From positions 1-6,046 of the forward strand of contig NJEH01000064.1 of the NCBI GenBank assembly GCA_002254595.1: a stretch of DNA of 6,046 nucleotides, read 5' to 3'. A program made the translations under genes and the position numbers. Every line of letters starts with the position of its first letter. The stretch's first letter is position 1. The notes below the pieces were generated by a model. The model was given only the letters and a program-made list of their open reading frames with translations. It was not told the DNA's origin and searched no databases. This DNA is from Thermofilum sp. ex4484_15. Lineage in GTDB: Archaea; Thermoproteota; Thermoprotei; Thermofilales; EX4484-15. Shown here piece after piece: positions 5,578-6,046 of the stretch.

Positions 5578-6046
5578 GATTAGGTTAGGAAACGTCATTA
5601 CCGCTTCGATACTAATTTTAGCTGCGATCTTCTTCCTAGCCCCCCTTTACATTATGGTAGTTACTTCGTTTAAAACCCCTTATGAAGTATCGAGGATGGA
5701 ATACCTTTCGCTACCTAGGGCCCTTTACCTGTTGAATTACTTTAAGGCTTTCTCTAGGATGAGTAAGGCCCTTTTGGATACTTTATTAGTTACGTCCACA
5801 TCCACCGCGATTTGCGTACTTATCGGTACGGCAGCCGGTTACTTCCTCGCTAGTTTCGACTTCAAGTACTCGATACATCTATGCTTTATAACTATGTTGG
5901 CATCGTTCCTACCGTACCAGGCGATATTGATACCCTTAACCGTAATAGAATCGTTCCTTAGATTGACCGATACTTACGTCGGCTTAATATTCGCTTACGT
6001 CATGCTTAACGTACCCTTAGCTACTTTAATACCAATGGCCTTCTTC
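5570..6046 (+). CDS. Sugar ABC transporter permease, MalG type (3' end outside window)
   Basis: This is the second membrane subunit of the importer; only 159 residues are visible because the frame runs off the right edge without a stop. It starts at GTG 5570 (MVRIRLGNVITASILIL...). The first membrane segment is at about residues 9-30 and is followed by MVVTSFKTPYEV, a hallmark of MalG-like CUT1 permeases (S-x-K after the first segment). Further segments lie near 75-96 (LLVTSTSTAICVLIGTAAGY), 107-126 and 139-159. ASFLPYQAILIPLTVI and DTYVGLIFAYVMLNVPLAT are also typical of the family. The EAA loop that contacts the ATPase would lie beyond the window, so its integrity cannot be judged. It overlaps the first permease by 8 bases and has its own strong ribosome site. 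Family lengths near 270-290 residues suggest that a little over half is present. Confidence 0.93.
   Translation, partial: MVRIRLGNVITASILILAAIFFLAPLYIMVVTSFKTPYEVSRMEYLSLPRALYLLNYFKAFSRMSKALLDTLLVTSTSTAICVLIGTAAGYFLASFDFKYSIHLCFITMLASFLPYQAILIPLTVIESFLRLTDTYVGLIFAYVMLNVPLATLIPMAFF

Overview
The window looks like chromosomal DNA from a hyperthermophilic or thermophilic archaeon, most likely of the Thermoproteota (crenarchaeal) side. The clues are heavy use of AGG for arginine, ATA for isoleucine, and GTA/TTA/CTA for valine and leucine; short TATA-type promoter elements; Shine-Dalgarno (SD) sequences matching GGAGGTGAT; and non-ATG starts in tightly packed or overlapping genes. The species cannot be named from the sequence alone.

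Layout. Bases 1-870 (+) are the 3' part of a gene that begins outside the window; its product is beta-rich, has three N-glycosylation sequons and is of unknown function. Bases 871-969 hold small inverted repeats and no gene. Bases 970-1350 (-) are a decayed gene: two in-frame stops and one apparent single-base deletion break an otherwise protein-like reading. Bases 1352-2218 and 2215-3222 (-) are two paralogous GFO/IDH/MocA-type NAD(P)-dependent oxidoreductases, translationally coupled by a TTGA overlap. The second gene of the pair (1352-2218) lacks about 44 residues near its C-terminus compared with its neighbour. A short divergent promoter region follows, around 3223-3349. Bases 3350-4672, 4690-5577 and 5570-6046 (+) encode a CUT1-type sugar ABC importer: a secreted solute-binding protein, a MalF-like permease, and a MalG-like permease cut by the window edge. 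The ATPase is not seen.

Taken together this is a carbohydrate uptake and oxidation locus. The importer would bring in a sugar or sugar derivative, and the divergently transcribed oxidoreductases would probably oxidise or isomerise it in the cytoplasm. The shared intergenic region suggests co-regulation. The sugar cannot be identified from the sequence. No RNA genes, CRISPR arrays or insertion sequences were found. I see no convincing evidence of a wholly new system. The points most worth a second look are the internal deletion in the second oxidoreductase and the decaying gene next to it.
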